Source of the DNA: Lasiodiplodia sp. COLG20
Taxonomy: Eukaryota > Ascomycota > Dothideomycetes > Botryosphaeriales > Botryosphaeriaceae
Assembly: GCA_009801085.1 (NCBI GenBank)
Contig: VNWV01000007.1
Span: 372,001-436,000 of the forward strand
DNA length: 64,000 bases
Direction of reading: 5' to 3'
The notes beneath the pieces are model-generated. The model had not been told where the DNA came from and made no database searches. It saw only the letters and a program-made list of their open reading frames with translations. The translations under genes and the position numbers were made by a program. This document shows positions 21,087 to 30,439 of this stretch, one piece after another. Position 1 is the first letter of the stretch. Each line of letters starts with the position of its first letter.

Positions 21087-23049
21087 ATGGTCGGGCTTTC
21101 CGCTGGCGGGAGCGTTGCTGTGAGTGCCCGCCTCCGAGAACGGTGCGAGAAGAAAGCGCGCTGACACGCGCTACAGCTAGGTGTCTTCGTCGGACTGCTG
21201 TCCACCAGCATCCAGAGCGTCGGCCTGACCCTGCAGCGCAAGTCCCATCTGCTCGAAGAGGAGAAGGAAGAGCACCATGTCCGCCGCCCGCCTTACAGAC
21301 GCCGCCGGTGGCAGGTATGATATACAGCTTCGACCATACCCTACCGCCACTCGCTGATCCCGCGACATAGCTGGGCATGCTCATGTTCATTATCGCAAAC
21401 CTGGTCGGCAGCACCATTCAAATCACCACCCTCCCGCTACCCGTGCTGTCGACGTTGCAGGCGGTACGCTTTCCCCGATCCGCAGCGCACAAAACAATCT
21501 CCGCTGACAACAACAGTCCGGCTTGGTCTTCAATTCGATATGCGCAAGCCTCATTCTGAGCGAACCCTTCACCAGATACTCCCTCTTCGGCACAATCCTT
21601 GTCGCAGTCGGCGCGGTTCTGATAGGCACGTTCGGCGCCCTGACGGAACCCTCTCATACTCTCGATCAACTCCTCGCCCTCCTCTCGCGCCCCGAGTTCC
21701 TCGTATGGCTCTTCGCCACCTTTTTCATTAGCATACTCCTTTTCATCGCGCAATGGTTCATGAAACGACTATTTCACCGCCCTTCGCCCCTAGTGCGCCT
21801 CCTGCGGGGAATGTGTTTTGGCGCTATGAGCGGCATTCTATCCGCCCACTCCCTCCTGGTCGCAAAGTCTGCCGTCGAGTTGTTGGTACGGACTATCGTT
21901 GACAGACACAACCAGTTTAACCGCTGGCAGTCATGGGTCATCCTCCTCGGTCTCGTGGCCTTGGCACTGACGCAACTTTACTTTCTGCACCGAGGCCTCA
22001 AGCTTACCTCCACTAGCGTTCTTTACCCTTTCGTTTTCTGCATCTACAACATCATTGCCATTCTGGACGGCCTCATCTACTTCCGCCAGGCCTCACGCTT
22101 GCCCGTGCGCGACGCTTGCTTGATCGCCGTCGGCGTCGTTATCTTATTGGGCGGCGTAGCCTGCCTTAGCTGGCGCTTGGAGGATAAGGTCCCCGCGGCC
22201 GCCGGCCACCAGAGAAAGGCTTCACGGCATTCCTTTACTGGCGGCGTGCCGCCTCCTCGCACCGCTCTTACTCCTGGTCTGGGCTTCATCGACACAGGAG
22301 GCTCCGAATCCGACGAGCAATCCCCCTTTTTGGGACCCACCCACTTTGACGAAGAATCGCCGCTAGGCATTTCCAGCGGGAACAAGAAGCGCAAGAGCAG
22401 TCATGCGGCTGGTGTAAGACCGGACGAACAGACTCCATTGTTGACGCGCGCGAACACGGCCCCCTTCAGAACCGGGGATGCCGGTACTTTTAGTCAGGGA
22501 AGAGAAGGGAGACCCCGGCCGGCGAACCTCAGCAAGCTGCGTCGCATGACCATTTCGGAAGAAGCAGGGGAGATTTGGGATGAGCTGAATGACCGGACCA
22601 GTCCTGGGAATAGCCTGCGCTCTCCACTTGACAGCAGAGGGCGTGGACGAGGAAGGGCCCACGCGAGAGCAAGGTCAGGGACGCTACCGATTCTCCACGA
22701 GAGCGGCCGGAGGGACTCATGGTGGGACAAATTCGCTCTTGGAAGCGGCAAGAAACCCGAAGCGGTGCCTAGCCCAAGAACGAGGTCAGGAGCGGGTACC
22801 AGCGACTACGAGGACGACGACCCTGCAGCACCCTTGTTGAGCCCCAGCCCTCCGCAGAGGAACCCCGGATGGTTTCGAACCATACGCATTCCGCGGACGA
22901 GAAGCGGGTCGGACAGGCAGGGGAGCAGGGGGCCGTTCAGAATGAGTTGGTGGAGCAGGAATTATTCAAAAAACGATAGCCAGGACGAATCACCACCGGA
23001 GAGGAGGAATGGAGATGGCGATGGTGGTGGTGGTGGTGATGGTCGCTGA
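21087..23049 (+). CDS. NIPA-type (DUF803) magnesium transporter
   Basis: Exons 21087-21119, 21177-21314, 21371-21463 and 21517-23049 give 598 aa. The first third is a multi-span membrane domain of the NIPA/DUF803 family, part of the drug/metabolite transporter fold. Typical pieces are GVFVGLLSTSIQSVGLTLQRK, FIIANLVGSTIQITTLPLPVL, the SGLVFNSICASLILSEPFT segment, GTILVAVGAVLIGTFG, and STSVLYPFVFCIYNIIAILDG. Relatives move Mg2+ across plasma or endosomal membranes. After about residue 310 the chain becomes a long Ser/Arg/Pro-rich cytosolic tail with repeated DEQSPFLG/DEQTPLL-like motifs, which look like acidic dileucine sorting signals, and it ends in a Gly/Asp run. Three short introns all fall in the membrane part. 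Confidence 0.9.
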
Positions 23050-23865
23050 TCTTGTTCTTTGTCGTTTCTTCACCTTTCCTCCCTCCTGGCTGAGAATTTT
23101 GTTGTTTTTTTTTTTTTTTTCGTTCTTCTGTCTTACTTACTCAAACAATGTTCTATCGTCTCAGCATGAAGAACTCTTAGATTTACAAGGTGCGGTAGTT
23201 GCACAAGCAGACTGGAATATACCCCCCAAACCGATTTTCTTTATTTTGGTCATGCATAGCATACTGGTTTGACAGGTCAGTGGGAGAAGTGCTATTGGAT
23301 TGAGGGATTCTGAGAGTGTTTTTGTGAATGGATTCTACTGCCCCAAAGCCGGTGAACTTCTGGGAAACTATTGATAGACGGATTGTTTTTCTAAGATTGC
23401 ACTAAGAGCATGTGATAATTTTGACCATATCCGTGGTAGCTGAGACGGGGGTTGAGCTTGTAGGTCGTGAACTCTCTTAATTGGTGACGTAGTTGCTCTG
23501 TTTTGCTTCAACGGGCATAGCGTATATCCATGTACGACACACAGGGTCTTCCTTTAAAGTTAGTTGAACTATGGTAGAATAGAAAGCCAAGTGTGCCACG
23601 TAAAATCCAATCACTCGCTAATTGTGTGGAAACGAGTTCGCTGAAGTTGGGAAAATGCTTAGGTCTTGAGTCCACTGTGACCTCCCAACATATTCAAATG
23701 CTTTCATCTGGTTAGCTATAAGTATAGAAGCGTTCGCCTTCCACTACTCATGATCTTCCACGGCACATCCAACAAACTCCAGGCTTTTCAAGCTCCAACG
23801 CACTTGACCTTCATTCTACGACAGCCACCACTCCTCCTGAGCTTCAAAAATCTTCAAAAACGAAA
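23050..23865. other. Intergenic region with probable promoter of the secreted-protein gene
   Basis: A poly-T tract near 23103-23120 lies just after the NIPA stop. A TATA-like CTATAAGTATA lies near 23716, about 150 bp 5' of the small secreted protein start, followed by a pyrimidine-rich leader. Nothing else is recognisable. Confidence 0.5.
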
Positions 23866-24435
23866 ATGCAGCCAGCCATGCTCCACAGCAACCTCACCAC
23901 CTTGTTGTTCCCTTTCTTAATCGTCCTCCTCCTCCTCACCCCATTCTACACCGACGCCACCCCGAATGGCCTGCGATACTACACCGCCGCCACCCGACAG
24001 GGCACGCAACTCAAAGTCGGGATCCTCCCCGGCTACCCACTGCCGACTGACGGCAACGGCCAAATCGCCAACAACTATACGTGCTGGGACGAACCAGTGT
24101 TTGTTTTTAAGCGACGGAATATGCTCATGGCCGCCGAGGGGCTTTGTTCCACTTTCGACGGCAAGACTGTGCCGGACCTTGAGTTGGGAAAGCTAGAGGT
24201 CGAAAAGTGGCTCCTAGCCTCTTCTTCAATCACTTCAGAGCAGGCGATTATCAGCGCGAAGATCACCGTCGCCGAAGGCGTGATGTGGGAGGTTGATGGG
24301 AATGTTTGCATCGAAGTGCTCCGGTGGCTCATAGACGATTGCCACACGCATGGCGAGAATGTGAAGTCTGGCGGCACTGTGGAGATCTGCGGAGTAACGT
24401 TCTCTCTCCTAGGGCGAGAGCCTCCTGCAGAATGA
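23866..24435 (+). CDS. Small secreted protein, function unknown (effector-like)
   Basis: A single exon encodes 189 aa. A strong hydrophobic core (LLFPFLIVLLLLTPFY) with Ala-rich cleavage context near residue 31 marks a signal peptide. The mature part of about 158 residues has five cysteines (in NYTCWDE, GLCSTF, NVCIEV, DDCHTH and EICGVT), so at least two disulfides are possible with one Cys left over. A second in-frame Met at 23878 could also serve as start. I do not recognise the family. Size, secretion signal and isolated position resemble candidate effectors of plant-associated fungi, but composition alone cannot show that. A TATA-like box lies about 150 bp upstream. Confidence 0.7.
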   Translation: MQPAMLHSNLTTLLFPFLIVLLLLTPFYTDATPNGLRYYTAATRQGTQLKVGILPGYPLPTDGNGQIANNYTCWDEPVFVFKRRNMLMAAEGLCSTFDGKTVPDLELGKLEVEKWLLASSSITSEQAIISAKITVAEGVMWEVDGNVCIEVLRWLIDDCHTHGENVKSGGTVEICGVTFSLLGREPPAE

Positions 24436-25345
24436 GGATCGTGCAGGCAGACACTATCTGCCGATAGCCCGCTGCGTTTGCTACAACACGTTCGTTGTCC
24501 GATTGGGCTTAGTGTAGCTTGCTTTGGACGCATATCGTCCAAACCCACCGTAGTTACTAATCGATCATCCTTCACAATCATCAAAGATCCTTGAAGAAGG
24601 TACGGAATAGTATGAGGGAAAATTCTCTGGTGTGCAGAGATGTGGGGGCGGATTCGAGCGGACGAAAACAAAAGAAGACAGCGCTGATAGGGTGTCTTTT
24701 TTTTTTAAAAAAAAAAAGAAAAAGTTATTCGCATTCTGGGTCTTGCGACTTTGGTATCATACTGCCGTGGTAGTGATGACAGAGGCCTTCTTATGGGCGA
24801 CTTCGGCAATTAGATTTCCCAACAACAAAATCGTGATTTAATGAAAAGAAGCTACGGTCATGAATCGTGCTATTAATATCTGAACCAGTTCTGTATTGAA
24901 TTGATGTAGATACAACTTATCATTCAACTAATAACAGTCTGATGACTGTCGTGCGATGAAGATTATGCACACACCTGAAGGGGTATACGGACTAACAATG
25001 ACGACGTAGGAGAGGTTGTAACTGTTACTCGAATGGTATAAGACCTGGATACCAGACATGAGTCAAACATCGGTAATGATTAGCAATTTGTTTTGTGGGC
25101 ACTCAACCAGTAAGGTCACATGATGCTATAAACGAAGCACTGAAGTGTTCCGTTCTCTGGAGTCCTTCTTGATTTATATAACTATGTAGTCTGTGTCGAG
25201 AATAGCCACCCAGCCTACTTACGCTCTTCATGTGATCGTATGTCTATCTGGATCTGTGTGGGACTGACTGAGTGCCAGCGAAGTTCAGTGGGCGAGATCT
25301 TGATAGAGTCATCACACGATGAAGTGAACTCGACAAGACAACACC
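24436..25345. other. Intergenic region, AT-rich
   Basis: This is the convergent 3' flank of the secreted-protein gene and the esterase gene. It contains a T10-A11 palindromic run at 24697-24717 and is otherwise AT-rich, with no recognisable coding content. Confidence 0.5.
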
Positions 25346-26521
25346 TCAAGACAACGTAGGGATTGTCCAGTCCACCCAATCCGCAACGTTTACATTCTGA
25401 TTGCTCTTCTCGATGTCAGCCGTGCTGGAGGATCCTTTCAGTAAGAATTTGTCGATGAAGGCTGAGAGCTCCGGCTGTTGCGATGACGGAAATGAGCAGT
25501 GATCATGCCCGCCAACAAGAGAGAACCCCATGGCGTCGGGAGCACCAGCAGCTTGATAGATGAGACGGCCAACCTTCATGCACCCCGTGGTGCTGACCGG
25601 GCCGAGCCAGTCGATGTCGTTCTCGATGGCAAGAAGGCCGCGCGGTGCCACCAGGGCGGCAAGCATGTGGTGGTCTTCGGGCAGCGTAGGAACGCGGTTG
25701 CTGTACTGCTCGAAGGCCGTGGAGAACCAGACGTTCTCGCCGACAATCTGCGATGCCGTCTGGATGTTTTTGCCCGCCGCCTTCTGCTGGTCGGAGATGC
25801 GCCAGCATGCTGCTCCGCCGGCACCGGACTCCTGTGGGATCGTCAAGGCGACACGGTCATCCAGGGCGCCGGCAACGAAAGCGCCTTTGCCATTGCGAGA
25901 GCACCCCGTCACGCCGACTCTGGTAGCATCGATCCTGGCATCGCTGTTGGCCTCCAATGCGTCAATGATGCGACTGACACCCCAAGCCCAAGCCGTCATG
26001 GCACCTGCACTGTGGCTGCTGCCGTACAAGGTGTAGAATTTGCCCTGGCCTCGGCTTCCAGTGCTCTGCTGAGCAGCAATGTCGTCGTTGTTGAATGTGA
26101 TGGTAGCCACTCCAGCGGGAATTGGGATGCTCGGATAGCCATATGCGATGATGGCGGGGTAGGGAGCAGTCCCTGAAGACGGATATGAGATAGACACCGA
26201 GAAGGAGATTGACTTTCCGCTTTCCTGAGCCGTGATGGACAAAGTGTTGGAGGACAGCGTTGAAGTGACCGAGGTTGGTTTTGGCGGTTTGGTCCCCAGC
26301 TCAAAGGTCTGGAAGAGCTGGCTGATTTCCTGCTGGCGGCAGGCCCATTCATCCAAAGTCGTGACTTCGGATCCGTTGACAAATGTGAAAGGGTCTGGAA
26401 GTTTGGCGTATTCTTGTGGAGAGAACCCGGCAGGGAGCGTACCGCATGAAGTAGCTTGACGCGGCAACACCGATGAGAGAGTGCCGAGGACGAATAGTGC
26501 GAGAATCAAAATGACAGACAT
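25346..26521 (-). CDS. Secreted 4-O-methyl-glucuronoyl methylesterase (CE15)
   Basis: A single exon encodes 391 aa with a clear signal peptide (VILILALFVLGTLSSV, cleavage near residue 20). The nucleophile motif GCSRNGKGA at 206-214 places the catalytic serine at 208. PQESGAGGAACWR gives the acidic residue near Glu231, and GGHDHCSFP near 338-345 supplies the catalytic histidine. This set and order are typical of carbohydrate esterase family 15 (Cip2 type). The enzyme cuts the ester bond between 4-O-methyl-glucuronic acid of xylan and lignin alcohols, loosening lignin-carbohydrate links in plant wall. It has no cellulose-binding module. A TATA-like ACATAAAG lies about 70 bp upstream on the minus strand. 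The product implies a fungus living on plant material. Confidence 0.93.
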   Translation of the reverse strand: MSVILILALFVLGTLSSVLPRQATSCGTLPAGFSPQEYAKLPDPFTFVNGSEVTTLDEWACRQQEISQLFQTFELGTKPPKPTSVTSTLSSNTLSITAQESGKSISFSVSISYPSSGTAPYPAIIAYGYPSIPIPAGVATITFNNDDIAAQQSTGSRGQGKFYTLYGSSHSAGAMTAWAWGVSRIIDALEANSDARIDATRVGVTGCSRNGKGAFVAGALDDRVALTIPQESGAGGAACWRISDQQKAAGKNIQTASQIVGENVWFSTAFEQYSNRVPTLPEDHHMLAALVAPRGLLAIENDIDWLGPVSTTGCMKVGRLIYQAAGAPDAMGFSLVGGHDHCSFPSSQQPELSAFIDKFLLKGSSSTADIEKSNQNVNVADWVDWTIPTLS

Positions 26522-27146
26522 AATGGTGGATTTCTGGCCGTGAGTAATGGCTGTGCGCTGGTGTTTGGCTCAGTTCTCGGACTCATCAGAGCCTTTATGT
26601 AGGTCAGTACAACCCCAAAGCTCGCGGGAAACGGGCCGTCAAGATTCAGCCTGACTGGAAACGAGACATGCGCATCCGCCGGGACGAAAATGCCGTTTGA
26701 TCTAGAAGAGACTTCACGGTGCAACATTGTAACACAAAGGACATATACGAAGCGTGTAGTAGAGACATTCAAATCATTGTATAATAGGCTATTCGACACG
26801 TGGGCTTGGCGAATGATTTGCCGAACTTTTGAATTTAGCCTGATGTTGAGTAGTCACTATATCTGAGTGATGCTGGGTTTAACAGTGCGGATTAAGGTTG
26901 TGATCTCCGGCCTGAATGTCATTTGTAGAAACAATAAGCGGGGTTGTATCCAGAAGGTCATCCGATGGTTTTATTAGGAGTGCGAGGACTTCCAATTCTG
27001 GCGCTCTTGCCCCAACTGACGCACTGATGCATTCTCGCAAGTGAGACTTGCTAAGATCTACTACAGCAATTAGTGGACAACTGACACATCATCCACACGA
27101 TGGATCATAAACGGTATCGAGTTGACTTCGAGACTTGAAAGTATTT
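26522..27146. other. Intergenic region; left edge of the accessory block
   Basis: It holds the promoter of the esterase gene and the 3' flank of the next minus-strand gene. AT-rich from about 26740 onward. No terminal repeats or target-site duplications were found by eye. Confidence 0.45.
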
Positions 27147-28385
27147 TCAAATTGTGCTGTCCATGAGCAAGTACATAAACTGCAAAAGCAAAGCCTCACC
27201 ACACTGTGCCCATCCAGCAGTTCCAACTAGTCTGAATCGTGTAAATCCGTGCAGATTCCTTTGCATTTTCGAATTCTGATCTCTGTAAAAAATGTGACTG
27301 TTCGTAGGTGGTAACTCCCACGCAGACATGTCAGCGTACTCCGCGGGGATCTCTGAAAGCTGCGAAAAGTCGGAGAGCTCATCATGTCTCGCCTCGATCT
27401 CATCTAGTCTGGCCAAGGTGGCATTGAGCCTATCGATGGCAGCATCGCACTCGGAGTAGTCCACTTCAACAGGCTGTGCGGCTCTTTCGAGATCGGTCCA
27501 CACGGTCTCCTCAGTCACTTGTGTCGATAATTCGAGATAGTGCTCTTCGTTCTGCATATTCAGTACAAATGGCGTCGCCCGTTGAATGTATGCCGCGTTC
27601 AACGCCCACACGTGCGAGTGGATGGAATTGGCACTATCATTGTTCAAGCCGGTTGGTCTGTTATTGAAGCCGTACGGCCGGTAGCCGTTCCCGAGAACAG
27701 TGAAGAGCACTTCTGCGATGGCTAATTGAGCGGGCTTAGTGAGGAAGCACAGAGGGGAGGCCCAGATGCGGAATCCTCTCTGCTTGAATAGCAGCATCAG
27801 GACCGCGTGGAATAGGTCCATGGTCTCATTGGAACTGTGGTGGTGGATGTGCTGGTTGATCCGTTGCTGGAGATTTACAGACCAGCCAAAGTAGGATAGA
27901 GGGTGTTCGATGGGATTATCGAGGTCAGACAATCCCCTGAGACGGTCTTCTAGCTCTCTGCAAAACTCGAGAATCATATCCCTCTTTGCCGTCGAAACGC
28001 GCCCATCGCTCTTCTTGGCGAGGTATCTGCGGTGATCGGCGGGAAGCGTCTTCACCCGGCTGTCCCTCCTATTGCCCATTTGGGCGTCTACCTTTGCAGC
28101 CAGCTTGTTGGCCTCAGGCCCGGTGCCGCAGTAAGTGCGAACAGTCTCGATGGAATCCAGGAGTTCTCTGGCCGTTGGTGATTCTCCGTTTTTGTCGGAA
28201 AGTACCAGTGCATAGATGCCGGGGCGGTTTCGTGAGTTCTCCGCCGTTGTCACAAGAGCCTCGCGAATAGGACCTGTTTTCTGGGAGTCTTTGGGAAGAA
28301 TCCCTTCGACCATGGCCCTTAACACCAGTACTGTCATTGATGCAAGCACTGGAGTCGTCACTAGGTACCAATTTTCGACATCCAT
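27147..28385 (-). CDS. Unrecognised membrane-anchored protein with possible GIY-YIG-like core
   Basis: A single exon encodes 412 aa, starting at ATG 28385. Residues about 7-33 form a hydrophobic segment (TTPVLASMTVLVLRAMV), a likely membrane anchor. Further on, PGIYALVLSD, then much later YFGWSVNLQQRINQHIHHHS, then LAIAEVLFTVLGNGYRPYGFNN resemble, in order, the GIY strand, the YIG-xx-R-H helix, and the late Glu plus Asn of GIY-YIG nucleases. The spacing is unusual: about 110 residues of charged sequence separate the GIY and YIG parts, where the family usually has about ten. The C-terminal part is helical and unrecognised. The gene is the first of the accessory block. The nuclease idea is inference, and the only firm statement is that this is an intact, uncharacterised membrane-linked protein. 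Confidence 0.6.
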   Translation of the reverse strand: MDVENWYLVTTPVLASMTVLVLRAMVEGILPKDSQKTGPIREALVTTAENSRNRPGIYALVLSDKNGESPTARELLDSIETVRTYCGTGPEANKLAAKVDAQMGNRRDSRVKTLPADHRRYLAKKSDGRVSTAKRDMILEFCRELEDRLRGLSDLDNPIEHPLSYFGWSVNLQQRINQHIHHHSSNETMDLFHAVLMLLFKQRGFRIWASPLCFLTKPAQLAIAEVLFTVLGNGYRPYGFNNRPTGLNNDSANSIHSHVWALNAAYIQRATPFVLNMQNEEHYLELSTQVTEETVWTDLERAAQPVEVDYSECDAAIDRLNATLARLDEIEARHDELSDFSQLSEIPAEYADMSAWELPPTNSHIFYRDQNSKMQRNLHGFTRFRLVGTAGWAQCGEALLLQFMYLLMDSTI

Positions 28386-28541
28386 GCCGTCCAAGACGGT
28401 ATAGTCGTTTAGAATCCTTCACGAGAATTAGACCTCTTCTGGATCTAAATTAGTAAAGCCATATGCGCAACCGAAAGGCGCATGGCCTGTGCACTCGAGA
28501 GGAAGCTCCATTATCGGTTCTGGGGTCGCCGGCCAAGATAC

Positions 28542-29449
28542 CTACGGGAGCAGATCCTTGAGCTCAGATGTGTCTGCGAGGTGCGGGAATAGGTACCTCG
28601 CACGCGCGAGGCTCTGTGCACGTACCGCTTCGTGTTCTTTGCCGTCTGTGTAGTAGTGATTGTTGTGGAATGTCTCCAACATCTGCTTGAGACTGTCCTT
28701 GACCCAACCATGGAGCTCCAAACGCCTGATGTTGCGGAGGAAGGGTCGAGAGGACTCGAAGACCTGGTAGGCAAGCATGATGGAGCATCCACCACGCAGG
28801 ACCGGGACGCGAATGGACGTGGTTAGAGGGAACTCAAACACGATGTGCTCAAGCCTCATCGCGTCCAAGAGGAACGCATAGCCGGACGCACGCTTCGGCC
28901 GACACTTGAAGCCGACACCGAAGAAGCTGAGGTAGTCCTCCCAGGTGAAGGATAGTTGCAAGTTTTTCAGGCGCAGAAGGCATCTCTTGCCCAATTGTCT
29001 TTCCAGCAGTGCGGTGAGGATGTTTGGGGAAGCAACTTTAAACATTGTGCTCGCGAAGAGCTCGTCTCTGCCCCTCGCATACATCATCTGTTGACGAACA
29101 TTATGGAGCAGTCCTGGGTGCCGCGTTTGGCGCAATTGATGACTCGTGGGAGAAGGAGCTTCAAAATCTGCGCGTGAAGTTCCTCGGGTAGGTCGACGAA
29201 GCGCAATTCCTGTCTCATGGGTGTGGCGGCGGGGTGACGGATGGGTGGCGAACGCTTGACCTCTCCGCCAGGCAGAGGCGCCGGCTCATCCAGCCAGCGT
29301 TTCATCGTCAGAGGAATCACTGGGGTGTCCCAAGACGGGAGCGGTTGCGGGGGCGGTGGGCGTGGGCCCCAGGATGACTAAAGTGCAGAGTCAGCCATCG
29401 TGAGCGTTGCGACAGGCAGAAGTTTCACCTCACCCCAGTCGTCTTCCAT
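28542..29449 (-). pseudogene. F-box-like fungal protein gene interrupted by a one-base frameshift
   Basis: Exon 1 is 29449-29429 (MEDDWGE), followed by a 51-nt GT-AG intron and an exon from 29377. The frame then encodes a Pro-rich start and LRFVDLPEELHAQILKLLLP, the F-box-like helix of many fungal proteins, and reaches SIMFVNR before TGA. One base out of frame, directly adjacent, it continues as MMYARGRDELFASTMF and runs on to the stop at 28542. Relatives read VNRQ.YAEGRD.LFS without a break, so a single missing base near 29089-29093 explains the gap. The 3' part is open for nearly 200 codons, so the damage is recent or a sequence error. Intact relatives are thought to recruit targets to SCF ubiquitin ligases. 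Confidence 0.65.
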
Positions 29450-29670
29450 TGTGGAGTGCCTGCCGATTTGAACCGATTGGAACCGCGGCGTGGCGCGTCA
29501 AGAGTCGGTGGTTGTAGGGTGCAGGAGGGAGGACCGCGGATGCGATTACTTTTGAAAGCCGCGTGGAACCGCGCGAAATCAGTAGGTAGCTGCCTAATTT
29601 TAGCGTCCGCTGTTTTAGCGGTACATACAGTAATGAGCTACCCGAAAGAAAGCACTAAATACCCCCCTTG

Positions 29671-30075
29671 ATCATCGCGCCTGCCAACATCGGCGTTCAC
29701 AGCTCAAGACTGGCGCCGCGCCCATGGCCCGATAACCACTACACGAAATGCCTCGCTGCACTCCGTCTCACGGAGATGCAAGAGAACAACCTTCAGGCTC
29801 CCGACATGTCGCTTCTCAGGATCGAGCTTGATGCGTACCAATCAGCACTTAGGCAAACCAAAGTCCTTATTTCACGACTGCAGGGTTCTTCCAGGATTCA
29901 GCTCGAACGCATGTAGCTCATCCAGGAAATAACGCACCTGAAGTGTTGCTTGAGGGTGATCAGGCTCAAGCTTGAAGACGAGGCGTTCGAGGACGAAGTG
30001 GGTAGACTCTTGGGAAACCCCATGGATCTCGTCAGCAAGGTCAAGTCTCGCTTCAACATGTCTGGTCTGGACTAG
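29671..30075 (+). pseudogene. Short coiled-coil gene with in-frame TAG
   Basis: One continuous plus-strand frame encodes a helical, Leu-rich sequence (AALRLTEMQENNLQAPD, then LRIELDAYQSALRQTKVLIS). It reaches TAG 29914-29916 after RIQLERM and continues in the same frame with LIQEITHLKCCLRVIRLKLE and EDEVGRLLGNP to a second stop at 30073-30075. The composition on both sides of the TAG is the same, so it looks like one protein of about 100-130 aa with one nonsense change. CAG to TAG is the simplest path. The family is unknown. A likely start is ATG 29776. The downstream half could otherwise be unrelated open sequence. Confidence 0.45.
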
Positions 30076-30370
30076 GATAATTTCATGGGAAGCTTGAAAT
30101 GATTTTCATTTGCTATGGAAGAAAGTCGGCCTTGCAAAACACCAGAGTCGTATTGGTGAGAAGGCGCTCTTGTCCCGTCTGTCTGTAAACATCGCCATCC
30201 CTGACATAGTGAATTGAAAAGAGAAAACCTTCGCTGGCAATGCTTGTCATAGCAATGCCGCTTGCTTCCTTCCCACATCCCTTCATAAAACTCCTATAGG
30301 TTGTGGCACTCATTGGCAGCTGCGCTGTGGCGTTGCTAGTTAGAGGTAGGCGGCAAGGTTCTGCTCCGTC

Positions 30371-30439
30371 GTTTGGTCAGCCCAGTCGTCGTCGTTTGGT
30401 CAACCTAGTCGTCGCCGTTTGGTCAACCCAGTCGTCGTC
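30371..30439. repeat. 23-nt tandem repeat, three copies, overlapping a gene's 3' end
   Basis: Three head-to-tail units of 23 nt (30371-30393, 30394-30416, 30417-30439) each begin GTTTGGTCA and differ at only a few positions. A partial fourth copy (GTTCTGG) follows. They span the last codons and stop of the 560-aa gene on the minus strand. Because 23 is not a multiple of three, each unit is read in a different frame. Confidence 0.9.

Noticed and set aside
24697..24717. T10-A11 palindrome as a terminator or hairpin
   Set aside because: A plain homopolymer junction in an AT-rich gap with no gene ending next to it.
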